DNA from: Copromyces sp. CBS 386.78
Lineage: Eukaryota; Ascomycota; Sordariomycetes; Sordariales; Sordariaceae
NCBI GenBank assembly: GCA_030685235.1
Contig: MU839153.1
Span: 165,103 to 229,102, forward strand
Direction: 5' to 3'
Length of the DNA stretch: 64,000 nt
Position 1 is the first letter of the stretch; every line of letters begins with the position of its first letter. This document shows, piece by piece, positions 46,850 to 56,889 of this stretch. A model generated the notes under the pieces. The model saw only the letters and a program-made list of their open reading frames with translations. It was not told the origin of the DNA and did not search any database. The translations under genes were made by a program, and so were the position numbers.

Positions 46850-47292
46850 CCTCCCTCAAAACATCCGCATACACGCCCCTATACTCCTACATAGCTCGAA
46901 CATCCTCTCCTCCGTGCTATTCTGGACAATTCATGTACTCCTCCTCACTGTTGATGATGGTATCAAGGTGCGTACAGTGGTACGCGGCGCAGGGGAACTA
47001 CTCAGTTCTGTACACGTCCCAGTGGAGGGCGCGCTGGACGTTGCCTGTTTTACGCTCGTAGAAGATGTTGTCGATGATGGGGGGTGGGGCCGCAGGGGAA
47101 GGGCAGAGCGACGGGGAGGGCTCGGTGTTGGGGGGGGGCGGCGGCGGCGGCGGCGGCGGCGGCGATGATGGTGGTAGTGGTGGTGTTACCGATAGGGTTG
47201 GTGTAGCCGGTGTTGCCAGTGTTGCACATACCGGTATCGTGGTCGGTGTGGTATTCGGAATACGCATGCCCAACAAAGGTCGGCAGCGGCAT
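46850..47292 (-). pseudogene. Decayed MCHxK-family paralogue
   Basis: The minus strand reads ALHWDVYRTE, a TAG stop, FPCAAYHCTHLDTI, then MNCPE, a second TAG and HGGEDV. This aligns with HWDEIATEW...CAAFYCTHFMD...DCPEYFGDADK of the gene at 43890-45566. The first TAG stands where the paralogue has Trp (TGG), the change RIP makes; the second replaces Tyr. The N-terminal cysteine knot is missing: upstream there is a Thr/Ala/Pro low-complexity stretch (including the GGC array) and then a gypsy integrase fragment, so the 5' part was lost or displaced. Confidence 0.7.
47137..47163. repeat. (GGC)9 trinucleotide array
   Basis: Nine GGC units after a G-run; translates as polyproline or polyalanine on the minus strand within the decayed paralogue. 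Confidence 0.93.
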
Positions 47293-47305
47293 CGTGGCAG
47301 TAACG

Positions 47306-47843
47306 AGAGCCTTCCAGCTTGCGCGTCAATGGCCGTCTCCCGTCCTCTGCGTCACAGCCATTCAAACTCGGCTAGAGGTAAGCTCCCAGGACGCAGAGCA
47401 GTCCTACAGCCGAATTCCGAAGGGTGAAGCCCAACACGGCACTTGACCTCCTTAAGCCCCAGGATTACAGCGAGAAGAACCTGGAGTCGCTCAGGAAAAT
47501 GTACAACAGAGAAGCACAAGAGGCGATCGATTGGGCAGCCATGAAGTACAAACTCCTCTATAACAAGAAACATCGACCTCTGAGCTTTCACGTGGGAGAC
47601 ATGGTGATGGTCAGACTTCACAAAGGCTACTACAACCCACTGGGGGAACCCTCCAGGAAGTTTGGCCAGCAGCGTATCGGCCCTTTCAAAGTCACCCGAA
47701 AAATCGGAGACCTAGCCTACGAGCTGGACATCCCAGGCAACTGGGGCATCCACAAAGTGATCTCCATTGCCCACTTGAGGAAATGTCAGCAGGACAAAGA
47801 CCCCTACGACAGGGACTCTGCCAGGTTAGGGTGTCAATCGTAG
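47306..47843 (+). pseudogene. Gypsy integrase C-terminal fragment, hardly RIP-mutated
   Basis: A solo piece of a Ty3/gypsy polyprotein. The open part (47,424-47,843) has the integrase C-terminal features: FHVGDMVMVRLHKGY, then a GPY/F-like module (IGPFKVTRKIGDLAYELDIP) and ISIAHLRKCQQD. Upstream, VTAIQTRL and KPNTALDLL belong to the end of the integrase core, but a frame change separates them. There are no LTRs here and no other domains. The sequence has near-normal GC content, unlike the element at 27-35 kb, and is of a different gypsy lineage. It abuts the cysteine-rich pseudogene. Confidence 0.75.
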
Positions 47844-49549
47844 AGGTAGATACGAACATGTTAGACAAAGAGATGATGCGTAAGTTAGCGTGCGTGCGTG
47901 CCGGGGGATGTCGTGATGTGTGATTGGAGATCAGAAAAAGAAAAAGAAACCCGCCGGGGTGAGAGGGTATTGTGTATCGAACCACAACGGGATGGCTTGC
48001 TGCGTGGACTGTTGTAAACTTTGGAGCTTTGGGCTGTGTTCGGTGAAGGGAGACTCTCTGGGGGTGTATTTTGGTCAATGCAACCGGGCTTCACCTTGGA
48101 CATGAGAAAGTGTGACGAGGGTCTGCCCAGGCACTTTGTAATTGTTCATCGCGTCCAGGACTGGACGCTCAGGTTCCTGACACCTGGGAACGGCTCGGGG
48201 GCCCGTTCGACGAACTCGAAGCTCGCGTCGTTTGGTAGGCGACTGGAGGGAGGGCCGGTACAACGCGGCGAAACGGTTGCCAGGTTGTGGTAACCTGCGA
48301 AAGGCGGATAGTTCAGTTGTTAGTGCAGAGGTGAGACCTCCCTACCTTTAATTCCGCACCTTACTATGCTATTCGTCCGGATTCCGATACTATATAATCC
48401 CTGGGTGGTGCAATCGCTGTAGCTCCTGAAGTTTGACGTCCTCTTGGTTGATGAAAGGAGTGCCCTCTATCGGATTGTCAACGGTGAGTCCCTGCAATGA
48501 TTCCAGTCGACTTGAGGCGCGGCCTTCGCAATTGATGGCCTTGGTCATGCCATGGTTGATCCAATCGGTGAGGCGGATCCAGTCATGCTGGTGTCGCCAA
48601 GAGGGGCCTGCGACATTGATGGCGATGTCCTCCATCGTGGTGTCGGAATGCTGCATCGCTTGACGGGGGTTACTGGTGCCAACCGCGAGGAAGAGGCTGA
48701 GGCGGTACTCGCCAAGGGCCTGGGATGCATGGTCTGCATCAGACATGACACAAAGCACGCTGTCTTGGACGGCAGTGTTGCGGTGCAGATCCGTTGCCTT
48801 CTCCCTTTGGGAAAGAAGAAGAAATGTATCCGCTGCCGCAAGCTCAAGGGCAATTGCGAGGACGTGAGTTTTTGACAAGTTTGACTGTGTTGCCGTAGAT
48901 CCGTCTTGCTGGTGCCGCCAAACATCATGAAACATGAGGTCCCCGAGACTCAAGTCCTGCCACATCCTTCACTCTTACCAACCTCTTCAGACCACACGCA
49001 CCAGAGATACTGTACAGGATCGCTTGCTGGAGGGTAAAGCGGCGTCGGTTTGGCTAGATGACCGCTTCTTGCCAGCTATGCTAGTATTGCGGCCTTTCCG
49101 CGGCACTTCAAAAAAGACCGCCTCAGCCTCTTCTTCGCGGTTGGCATGGGCACGCGGCATTTCGGTAGCGATGCGGGCGTGAGAGTTGAGTTTTTGAACT
49201 GGTGAAACGGTGCAGGGATGGTGCAGACACGCAGACGATGCATCTCAGCCGCAGCGTGGAACTACAATTCGGCGGTATAACAGCTCCTACTATCAGGAAA
49301 CTCCACCAGTACTATCACTCCGAGAGACGAGATATAGGTAGTGAACAAAGTGAAGGCCCAGGAAGCGGCCAAAGACTAGTGACACTTGGGACGACTCTTC
49401 GTCCTGTCTTCCTCATGTTCTGGGGTATATCACTGGTGAAATGACTGAGAAAGTTTGGGGAACAGTTCCAGGCTGTATTCGGTATAGAGGTGGTCGATCC
49501 CAACAACACATGTACTCACTGTGACTACCGCGTCTCTTGGTAGAAAGTA
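47844..49549. other. Accessory DNA without a clear gene
   Basis: Many short frames. A minus frame of 191 residues (48,390-48,965) and a plus frame of 107 residues (48,552-48,875, ending KKKKCIRCRKLKGNCEDV, a zinc-binding-looking tail) overlap; neither is recognised. Near 49,450-49,545 the plus strand reads KFGEQFQAVFGIEVVDPNN then CTHCDYRVS, perhaps another remnant. A 30-bp segment near 48,678-48,708 recurs inverted near 49,114-49,144. I suspect decayed repeats. Confidence 0.35.
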
Positions 49550-50127
49550 CTATATTACTGAGCTTAACTTCCCGCACCGTCCCTTTTGACTTGATGCACC
49601 CTTTTTTGACTTGATGCACCGCACTTACTCCACCCGACAGCTGAATGACAGCTGACATTGTAAAGCACCCCGTTTTGTATGGTAAACCGGCTAAAAAAAA
49701 CAGCGATTTCGCATACGATATTTTCTCGCACAGTCAAGGCCACATTTCAGCACAACACAACCCCTCCCAAACCGACCGCGCTCAATCGAATAATCAACAA
49801 TAGGGTTCCCTTACTTGCGTATCTTTATTGTATTCAATTGCTCACATCTCTGGAGTGTGGTCGTCATTGTTTCGAGCCTTCTTTGCCTACCGCCATGCTC
49901 GAAACATTGAAAATACCCAAATTTTCATACAAAAACGATTGAAAACTATGTCAGCTGTCATAGCAGTGCATCAAGTCAAAAAGGGTGCGCGAAGACATTA
50001 GGGACGGTGCGGGAAGTCAAGCTCATATTACTACGGTAATAGTTGCTGGGTTAATAGTACGCTCTAATTAACTATAGAAACCTAATATAATAAAGGCGGC
50101 TAAATATATTTAACTTCTAGTTATGTA
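49550..50127. repeat. LTR fragment of the gypsy family, split by a MITE
   Basis: 50,033-50,127 matches the left gypsy LTR from about 27,480 to 27,580 with RIP-type changes. The few bases before the MITE (TATATTACT) correspond to TATATCGCT of the LTR. Relative to the LTR, nine bases are missing at the junction, explained by loss between two ACTAC copies. Neither LTR end is present, so this is a truncated relic, not a clean solo LTR. Confidence 0.65.
49560..50024. mobile_element. hAT-type MITE in the LTR fragment (465 bp)
   Basis: Inverted ends starting GAGCTT(A/G)ACTTCCCGC, similar over roughly 100 bp with indels, including the shared blocks TTTTTGACTTGATGCAC and GACAGCTGACAT. The perfect 8-bp target duplication is ATATTACT (49552-49559 and 50025-50032). 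No coding capacity. The termini differ from those of the other two hAT-type MITEs here. Confidence 0.85.
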
Positions 50128-52680
50128 AACACGTTGGGGAGTGACTTTACGAAGTCTATCGTCGGAGGTGTTTCCATGTTGTCGAGGATGGCGGGCACAT
50201 TGCGAGCGAATAGAAACCCCCATCTTGATAACGCGGCTGAGGCCGGCATAATGGGTACGTTTGTGAAAATGGGGCGGCGGGTCCGGAAGACATTGTGGAT
50301 AATCACGTCAAGCTGTCGCAGCGCAGTGTGATTTGGTGTCCTGTATGTGATGCGGGCCTTCCTACATCAAGCCTGCCAGAGCATTGACGTGCCTGGGTTT
50401 GCAGGCTTCGGATCATTCAGTCATTACCGGTCTTTACTCTTGGTCTAGATTCTGCAAGCTGAGAATAGCTTCGTTACATCTATCCAAGACAACGATCACC
50501 CTCCGAACCCGGCAGTCCAAGTTGCTTGGATCAACGACCGGATGTAACACCTTCACTTATTAATTTATCATTGTCTTCATTTACTACCTAACTTATATCA
50601 TAGCTGTTTCATTAGCGAGGATATGGACCACATGTGTGGTTTTACGGCCGCCACTCACGGCGAGGTAGGATTCTTCTATCGACCGGTCGGCCATGGTACA
50701 CTGGGCGGCGTCACAGTCCCCTCTTTGGTATTGGATCCTAACTCACTGCCGAGAGCGTCTGATCAAGGGGGAACGACCCTAAAACCTCCACAAAGTAATG
50801 TGATACACAGGAGCACGCACTGCGTAAAAGCAACTTGCGCTGCTCCTCGCTCCGCCTTGTCCCCTAGGGCCTAATCGGCTCATCCCTCGCGCTTGTAATG
50901 TTCGTCAAGAACGCTAATGTCGTAATATTTAACTTAGTCCCACTATTAAGGATTTAAAAAACGTATTAGCAAGTTATTAGTTCGATTCCGGTACGGGTCC
51001 TTTTAGTTTTGCCTTGTATCTATTCGAAATAGCCTTGTATCTATTAGAAAGAGCTATCCTTTTCTGGGGCTCCAACCTCGATCGTTTCCCCGCTACCCCC
51101 GAGTTCCCGCGGATTCCTAGGCACATTTTGTGCATGGAGAGGATCTTCCCCCTGCCAACTCCTGTTCGAAATGCCCTCATCGAGGCGGGCCGTTCTTCGC
51201 CAGGCGGCAGGGCAGGGATTCTGCCTCACATTTCCATGGCTTTATAGATGAGTGGCCATCCAGTCCTTCAACACAGCAGAGAGTGGATGCTGGCGTTTAA
51301 CAACCTGAAGGCTGGATAGCTGTCCTCGTAGCTGGATACGCTCCTCTGCCATTTGACTGGCCTTATCCTCCTAGGACAAGGACAGTGGGAGAAAAGTTGG
51401 CACGTCGGTTGTGGATTCAACCACACCATTCAACCAAGACTAGGTACCTGAAGATGGAGGCAGTAACTAAGAAGATCGTCCAGACTACCACCGCCCAAGC
51501 TACCACCGCCGCATACACTCTTATAATAGTAGTAGCGGCGACGGGCACCGAGGGCACCATTCGTAACCAAGAAGGCCAACGTATTAGGCGTCACCTACAA
51601 TAAGAAGGCGCTAGAAAAGCCAAGCCCATAACCTCTCAAACCGACATAGTTGGTGATACTCGAAAGCCGCGTAATCGGCCCAAAAGTGCAACTCATAAGG
51701 TAGCGGTGGTAGCGGCGGAAGACGGAACGGGAATTGGAGCTATTATTGCTACTATTGTGGTTGTTGTTGTTGTGGTTTCGTGGTGCCTACAGAAATAGCA
51801 AGTTAGTGTGTGTGTCGGGGTGTGTTCAGAGGTACGCGCCGATCAGCTCGGGTCCAGTTCTCTTGACCGACCTTGTCAATTGGTGAGGAAATGCCCACCT
51901 TGACCTCGGTTGTTGGCCATGGTGCGAAAGATGCGCCCAAGGTTAGGACGCTTCTTAGCGAGGAGCTCGAGGTCCTCAAGGTTTTCCGCGGAGCAGGTAC
52001 ACTGGTCGGCCCTTTTGCCGTGCCAGGACAATCCAGTCACCACGGGAGGCTTTGGGTAATAGTTGATACTTCCATAAGTGGCAGTAGGTTGAAGAAGACG
52101 GCGAAAGGGAAGGATAGTGGAATAACGGCGTATAAGACGGACTGGAGTGCCGGTGTCGTGGCTATTGTTAGATACCGTAGGTATCTTTAGTCGAGTGTTC
52201 TCAGCTGATGTATCTGGCTAGAGGTTAGAGTCACGCGCCCGATCGATAGTAATGATATTGGACGCAGCAAGAGAACATGGCAAAACTAAGAGCAGTAATG
52301 GTTCAAGCACTAGGTTGAACGCGAACATCATGAAAAGCACAATGAAAGTAAAGGCCAGTTCGTTTCCGCTGTAAGAAGTTAACCAGTTAAGAATTTTGCA
52401 GTATTCGGGTCGCAGTAACGATATAACGCATTACTGCTCTACTGCTCCTTTTTGCGTTCGTCAAAAAAACCTTATTTTTCATGCACGCCCTGCAACCACC
52501 TGCAACCACCTGCACTTACCCTAAATCTTCGATCTGGCCAATTAGAAGGCCAGAATCTTCGAAATCCTTAATAGCAGTTCTTACTGCCAGACTGCTCGAT
52601 TTTGAGTAGTAGTACGTTAAGAACTATAGTTAAGCACAACTAATAAGGCTCAACCCCCTATAAATATAGGGTATGGCCGT
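50128..52680. other. Accessory spacer with a tRNA-like 3' remnant
   Basis: 2.5 kb without a convincing gene. Short frames, the longest about 105 residues (51,873-52,190), have no recognised feature. A Pol III B-box with an acceptor-like tail and TTTT (50,979-51,004) is a probable tRNA-like remnant. Confidence 0.4.
50979..51004 (+). other. tRNA-like 3' remnant (B-box, acceptor tail, T-run)
   Basis: AGTTCGATTCCGGTACGGGTCC followed by TTTT in the sense of the plus strand, split here only for description: it has a B-box and the same acceptor tail pattern as the tRNA-like units at 55150-55249 and 59698-59792. The upstream half is AT-rich and does not fold. Confidence 0.35.
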
Positions 52681-52689
52681 TGCAAGAGA

Positions 52690-53245
52690 AGGATGATGAT
52701 GAAAAGGAAGATGGTGATGAAAAGGATGGTGGTAATGATGAAAAGTATGAAAGAGAAAGAAAGAAGAAAGGTAAAGCCGTGTTCGGTCGCCCAGTATGCC
52801 AGTATCGTAGAGGTTGCATTACTGTTGATGGCCTGCAGCGAAATCGCTGTACAGTAATGCAACAGTAAGGCAGTGCTTTCATACTGGTATAAACATGGGG
52901 TTTGAAGTAGTATGAAAGCGAAGAAAGCAGTAAGATCTCCAACGATTTCTGGCCTTCTGATTGGTCAGATGCAGGCCATTGGGGGAGTTGGAGGAAGTGC
53001 AGCGACCTACATCAACTTGCAGATATTTACTGGAAAACAGCCGAACGCAAAAATCACGGCAGTATGCTGTTGCTTACTGCCATATAAACTTCTTACTGTT
53101 ACTGGCATACTGGGTCACCGAACACAACTTAAGGTAGAAAGGAGGAGAGCTCCTAATGTTAAGCACCTCTTTCCATCTTGCAGCCAAAGTCTTGGCCTAC
53201 CTTAACGCTGCCTTAATGTTGCATGAGTGCAGCTGTAGACCATGC
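52690..53245 (+). repeat. Dispersed minisatellite-bearing repeat, copy 1, interrupted by a MITE
   Basis: A GATGAAAAGGATGGTGGTAA-type array, then an AAAGAGAAAGAAAG tract, then unique sequence including TGTTAAGCACCTCTTT and CCAAAGTCTTGGCCTACC. The same order occurs inverted at 55630-55983. Here the PIF-type MITE is inserted between the purine tract and the unique part; the other copy is the empty-site version. Confidence 0.8.
52775..53129. mobile_element. PIF/Harbinger-type MITE, copy 2 (355 bp)
   Basis: Same length and nearly the same sequence as 25929-26283, flanked by a TAA target duplication (52772-52774 and 53130-53132). The left terminus has GCCGTG where the right has GTTGTG. The 33-bp core 52822-52854 is the reverse complement of the matching core in copy 1, while flanking sequence keeps the same orientation. 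Confidence 0.9.
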
Positions 53246-53514
53246 GCGTTAAGAGGGCAGTTAAGGGAAAACCCTTAATGCGGAAACGAACTGGCCTTAA
53301 CAGAACAAACAGGAGAAAGGAAAATAACCTAAAGTCTTGCAAACCTTCCGCTCGGAAGCTTGACCGAAGTATTGTATCCACCATATCCACCCGGCACCGT
53401 TCGGTCGTCTCGTTGCTCTTGCTGCTGCTCTTGTTGTTATCAATCCTGCATCCCTACCATCCTTTTCCACCTCCCCACCTGCTTCCACTACCTACCTTCC
53501 CCAAGCCCTCCAAT

Positions 53515-54126
53515 TCACCCCCGTCTCCCCACCTCCGGCGCCGAAAAACTTCGACTAACAACTTGAAAAGCCTGGAAATTCTTCCTCCTCATAGCATGAT
53601 ATCCAAGTCCAACTCCTCCAATCCCCTTTCCACCTGCACCATGCCCCCTCTTACACTCCCCACAAATCCCCACTTCCTTCGTCTCGATATCGCTGTCCCC
53701 AAAGTACTCCGGGCAGTCTTCACACTCGTGAAGCGGGATCGCCCATCCTTCAACTGTATGAGTTGCGATGTAACCGGCACAGGGGTACCAGATTGTTTTG
53801 CTGGGGAGCGGATCCCAGTGGACTGCGCCTTGGGGGTCTTGGGGTTGACGTTTGTGCCAGAAGAGTTTCTTGCCTGTTTTTGGATTATTTTGGTGGGATT
53901 GCGGGTGGGGAGGGGTGGAGGTGGAGGTGTCTGAACAAGGGGAGGTGGTGGATGTTGGGGTTATTGTGGTGGTTGTGGGAGCGCCTGTGTCTTGCTGGTG
54001 CTGGTGCTGCTGGTGGTGGTGGGAGGGGGAGTTGCTGTCTCGGATGACGTGGGCTGAATGTGGACAGCATGACATGTTGCGGAGGGGACAGTGACAACGA
54101 AAGGTGACGATTTTGCGGTGGCACAT
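53515..54126 (-). CDS. Cysteine-rich MCHxK-family protein, short member
   Basis: Single-exon frame of 203 residues, function unknown. The N-terminus MCHRKIVTFRCHC then LRNMSCCPH has C2, H3, C11, C13, C21 and H23, exactly the spacing of the long member at 43890-45566. A His/Gln/Thr/Ser-rich linker (about 30-95) is followed by the shared core: HWDPL, W, PCAGYIATH, ECEDCPEYFGD and GICGEC, ending in a Gly-rich and basic tail. It lacks the long Gly-Gln tail of the paralogue. The shared start residues fix the ATG. No signal peptide. It lies between the two inverted copies of the minisatellite-bearing repeat. Confidence 0.72.
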   Translation of the reverse strand: MCHRKIVTFRCHCPLRNMSCCPHSAHVIRDSNSPSHHHQQHQHQQDTGAPTTTTITPTSTTSPCSDTSTSTPPHPQSHQNNPKTGKKLFWHKRQPQDPQGAVHWDPLPSKTIWYPCAGYIATHTVEGWAIPLHECEDCPEYFGDSDIETKEVGICGECKRGHGAGGKGIGGVGLGYHAMRRKNFQAFQVVSRSFSAPEVGRRG

Positions 54127-55149
54127 CTTGATGTTGATCCTGTTTGGTTCCGTGGGCAGGTTTGCTGGAAGGTGGATTGTGGAGTGTCCAAGGGGGATAC
54201 GGGACCGTCCTAGAGGAACTCGACGGGGGACTTGTAAGGCTGAGGGTTGCTTGAACTCTTGCGCTCTGGAAAATAAGCGTCGTGCTGGATGCGACAGGGT
54301 TCCTTAGGAGTATAGCAGGCTGGATGTATCGCCAAAGCAAAGCCGATTGTTGTTGATCGTTCGAAAACAGCACATGGAAGGTAGGAAAATGAGGTATAAA
54401 TAGTGGCGGCCGTGGGGACTGGTTGGCAATAACGGGAACGTCTGACTTTGAATTTATTGGTAGGATCCTATTGACGAGCTTGAAGTCAGTAAGGATGGCA
54501 TAGGGTAGGTGAATAGGAGCCAGTAAGAAGATGAGACGAACCACAACCAGGATTTCCGTGTTCATCTGGAGTTGAGAATTGCCTATTGAGTCCCTTCACT
54601 CGTTCGTCCTCACAATACCAATGCCACCCTCCGCCTGAACTCCTCGAGGACCTGCTATTAATCCATTTTGAAGTAACCCATCCATCGTGTCATGGTGCGC
54701 ATCGCACCAGGCTTCGGACATTCCATCTTGACACATTCCGCATTCACTAGCCCGTGGGAGAAGACGTTTTTGTTGAGAAGCGATGTGGTTTGTTGGATAA
54801 TTGACGATGTCGGATGGGCAAGTCGACGGTGAAATTGTGACCAGGCTGATGACAGATTGGGGGACATGGAGGGAAGGGTGAAATAAATGCAAGATGATGC
54901 AAAATGTGATGTTTAAAACGTGGGGCAAGAGTCTGGTTGGGTATTGACTATTTGACTTCCATACCTTAAGCCCAAAAACTCGTGATTTCCAACCGCGCTG
55001 TGATGGCAAGTGTAAATAAGTAAAAGAATACGTTGGAAGAAGGCGGAAGAAAGGTGGTATGACAATGAATCAGTCCCGCATGCGAGAAATAGCAAAGAAA
55101 GTTCAGTCGTGCATGGAGAAAAAGGTGTGCAAAAAGGTAAAAAAAAGTG
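54127..55149. other. Upstream region of the short cysteine-rich gene
   Basis: Presumed promoter and leader, plus spacer. Frames of 130-230 residues on the minus strand overlap the gene's other frames and show no domain. No other gene seen. Confidence 0.4.
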
Positions 55150-55249
55150 TGGTCCGTACCGGACTCGAACCGGTATCCTCCTACAGCCCGCAGGCGAAGT
55201 GAATACACACTCCAGGAATGTTGCTCATTACACCAACGAACTACGGAAG
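55150..55249 (-). tRNA. tRNA-like Pol III unit
   Basis: On the minus strand: an A-box TGGTGTAATGAG, a perfect D stem GTTG/CAAC, a perfect T arm ACCGG-TTCGAGT-CCGGT with B-box GGTTCGAGTCC, a tail ACGGACCA and a run of eight T. The inner five acceptor pairs form but the outer two do not, and no normal anticodon loop with U33 can be placed, even allowing an intron. It may be a tRNA with an intron I cannot resolve, or a pseudogene. Confidence 0.45.
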
Positions 55250-55629
55250 GAGCTTATATAGCACGTTCAGGGTCGGGACTTGGGGCGGGTTCGGATGCCC
55301 AGGACTGCAGGCGGGGTGCGCATGAGGGGCAGGCACGGGTCACCAGTAGCTAGAAGGGCAAGGGCGGCATGTAAAGGGGCAAGCAAGAGCGGCGTGCAGG
55401 TAGAAGGCAAGAACGACACCACCTTAGCTGGAGACTTAGAGTTCGGATGACTAATGTACTTAGGTCTAGGCAGGATGGGCAGGCACGAGTCCGGCGGAGG
55501 CAGGAGCGGCAGGCAAGAATGGCAGGCAAAAGCGGCAAGCAGAAGGAAGGAACGGAAAAAGAAAGAGGGTCGCACTCCAGCCGCTAACAATCTCAGGCGC
55601 ACTAGAGGCGTGTTCGGGTCCCGTCCGCA
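55250..55629. other. Spacer
   Basis: G/A-rich sequence with repeated GGCAGGC-like words and no recognisable gene. Confidence 0.4.
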
Positions 55630-55983
55630 ATAAACGTGTTAACGTGCAAGGTCCGCAGCTACAATCCTGCAACATTAAAACAGCGTTAAGGTAGGCCAAG
55701 ACTTTGGCCGTAAGTTGAAAAGAGGTGCTTAACATTGGAATCGGTGGCTCTCCTCTTTTCCATCTTTCTTTTTTCTTTCTCTTTTCCTACTATCCTTTTT
55801 ATCATCACCACCATCCTTTTTATCATCACCACCATCCTTTTCATTATTACCACTATCCTTTCCATTATTACCACCATCCTTTTCATCATTACCACTATCC
55901 TTTTCATCATTATCAAATACCACCATCCTTTTCATCCTCAACACTATCCCTCTTATCATCACCACCATCCTTTTCATCATCAC
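55630..55983 (-). repeat. Dispersed minisatellite-bearing repeat, copy 2 (empty site)
   Basis: Inverted relative to 52690-53245 and roughly 75-80% similar by eye in the unique part. It lacks the MITE. The minisatellite part (55,789-55,983) consists of about nine 20-21 bp units of the type CATCCTTTTCATCATTACCA and runs right up to the RNase H-like gene. Confidence 0.8.
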
Positions 55984-55995
55984 CTCACCGGTGAG

Positions 55996-56889
55996 ATGGA
56001 CGATGAGGCTGAATCCCCGGGCCTACAAGGTCGCGAGAGGTCTCCCCGCTCTCCCACACCATCAAACGACCATCGAATTGCCCTCTGGGCACAGGAAACG
56101 CGAAGATTTGCCGGCGAACTGATCGTCGATGCTGCCCCCGATGTGAGTTTCTTTGCACGAATTGCCGGCACGTCTCGACTTTGGGTGAATACCGTGCCGC
56201 AGATTATCATTTTCTGCGATGGGTCGAGCAGGATTGTTCCGACCATGACGTTCAAGGGTACCAATGGTGGTTACGGGGTGGTGGTTCGAAACCCATGGGA
56301 TGTCGACAACCGGAACGGCCAGGGCAGACTCGGGCAAGGAGAGGCTAGTACTGGCTCTGCGCTCTCTGGCTTCAGATTTGAACGAGGATTTTACATACGG
56401 TCCTGGTCCAACCAGAAGATGTACTCCTTTACTGAAGCCGAGATGGCGGCCATTGCCCAATCCATCGACACTGCCCTCCGTCTAAAACACCAGCACAACC
56501 CTGAAACATTTGACGTTGAGATCTTCACCGACTCGAAGCCGTGCTTTCATCGCATTGTCCGCGACCTGAACTACAGACAAGACAGGTTCTTTTTCCGGCA
56601 TACTGAGCCTGTTATGCGAGCCTTGATCTGGCTATCGCACCGTCTGAAGGAGATGGGCGGCAGGCTGAAGGTGCGTTGGAACCCTCGAAGGTGTGCAACT
56701 GGCCCCGTGTTGGCGGATAATGCAGCGGGTGTGCACTCCAGGGGTGTCAATGCTGAAGGCTTTAGTCAGCGTAACTTGCCGGTGGATCAGAGAGATGGCA
56801 TCCTCGACAAGCTGCATGAACAGATCAGTGCTGCTGTTCGGGAGCGTGCGACCCCCCCTGCTGTTTCGATGCCAGATTGGTTCGATTGA
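55996..56889 (+). CDS. RNase H-fold protein, short member
   Basis: 297 residues from the ATG at 55,996. The frame is open back to 55,735, but that part only translates the 21-bp minisatellite (TILFIIT units), and similarity to the paralogue at 60796-62649 starts after 55,996 with SPRSP-P---D-RI-LW--ETR. The RNase H core has D75 (FCDGS), GGYGVV, E149 (YSFTEAEMAAIAQ), D179 (IFTDSK) and D241 (LADNAAG): all four acidic positions of the RNase HI active site, in order. A conserved tail FSQ-NL---QRDGI-DKL-E follows. It may cut RNA in RNA-DNA hybrids or be a domesticated retroelement RNase H; there is no RT domain next to it. No introns, no signal peptide. Confidence 0.8.
   Translation: MDDEAESPGLQGRERSPRSPTPSNDHRIALWAQETRRFAGELIVDAAPDVSFFARIAGTSRLWVNTVPQIIIFCDGSSRIVPTMTFKGTNGGYGVVVRNPWDVDNRNGQGRLGQGEASTGSALSGFRFERGFYIRSWSNQKMYSFTEAEMAAIAQSIDTALRLKHQHNPETFDVEIFTDSKPCFHRIVRDLNYRQDRFFFRHTEPVMRALIWLSHRLKEMGGRLKVRWNPRRCATGPVLADNAAGVHSRGVNAEGFSQRNLPVDQRDGILDKLHEQISAAVRERATPPAVSMPDWFD

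Noticed and set aside
48320..48370. A-box-like GGATAGTTCAGTTGTTAG sequence
   Set aside because: No B-box, T arm or acceptor pairing within tRNA distance.
53961..54565. Overlapping minus frames of 76 and 226 residues upstream of the short cysteine-rich gene
   Set aside because: Other frames of the same gene and its leader, rich in low-complexity Pro/His/Ser without shared motifs.
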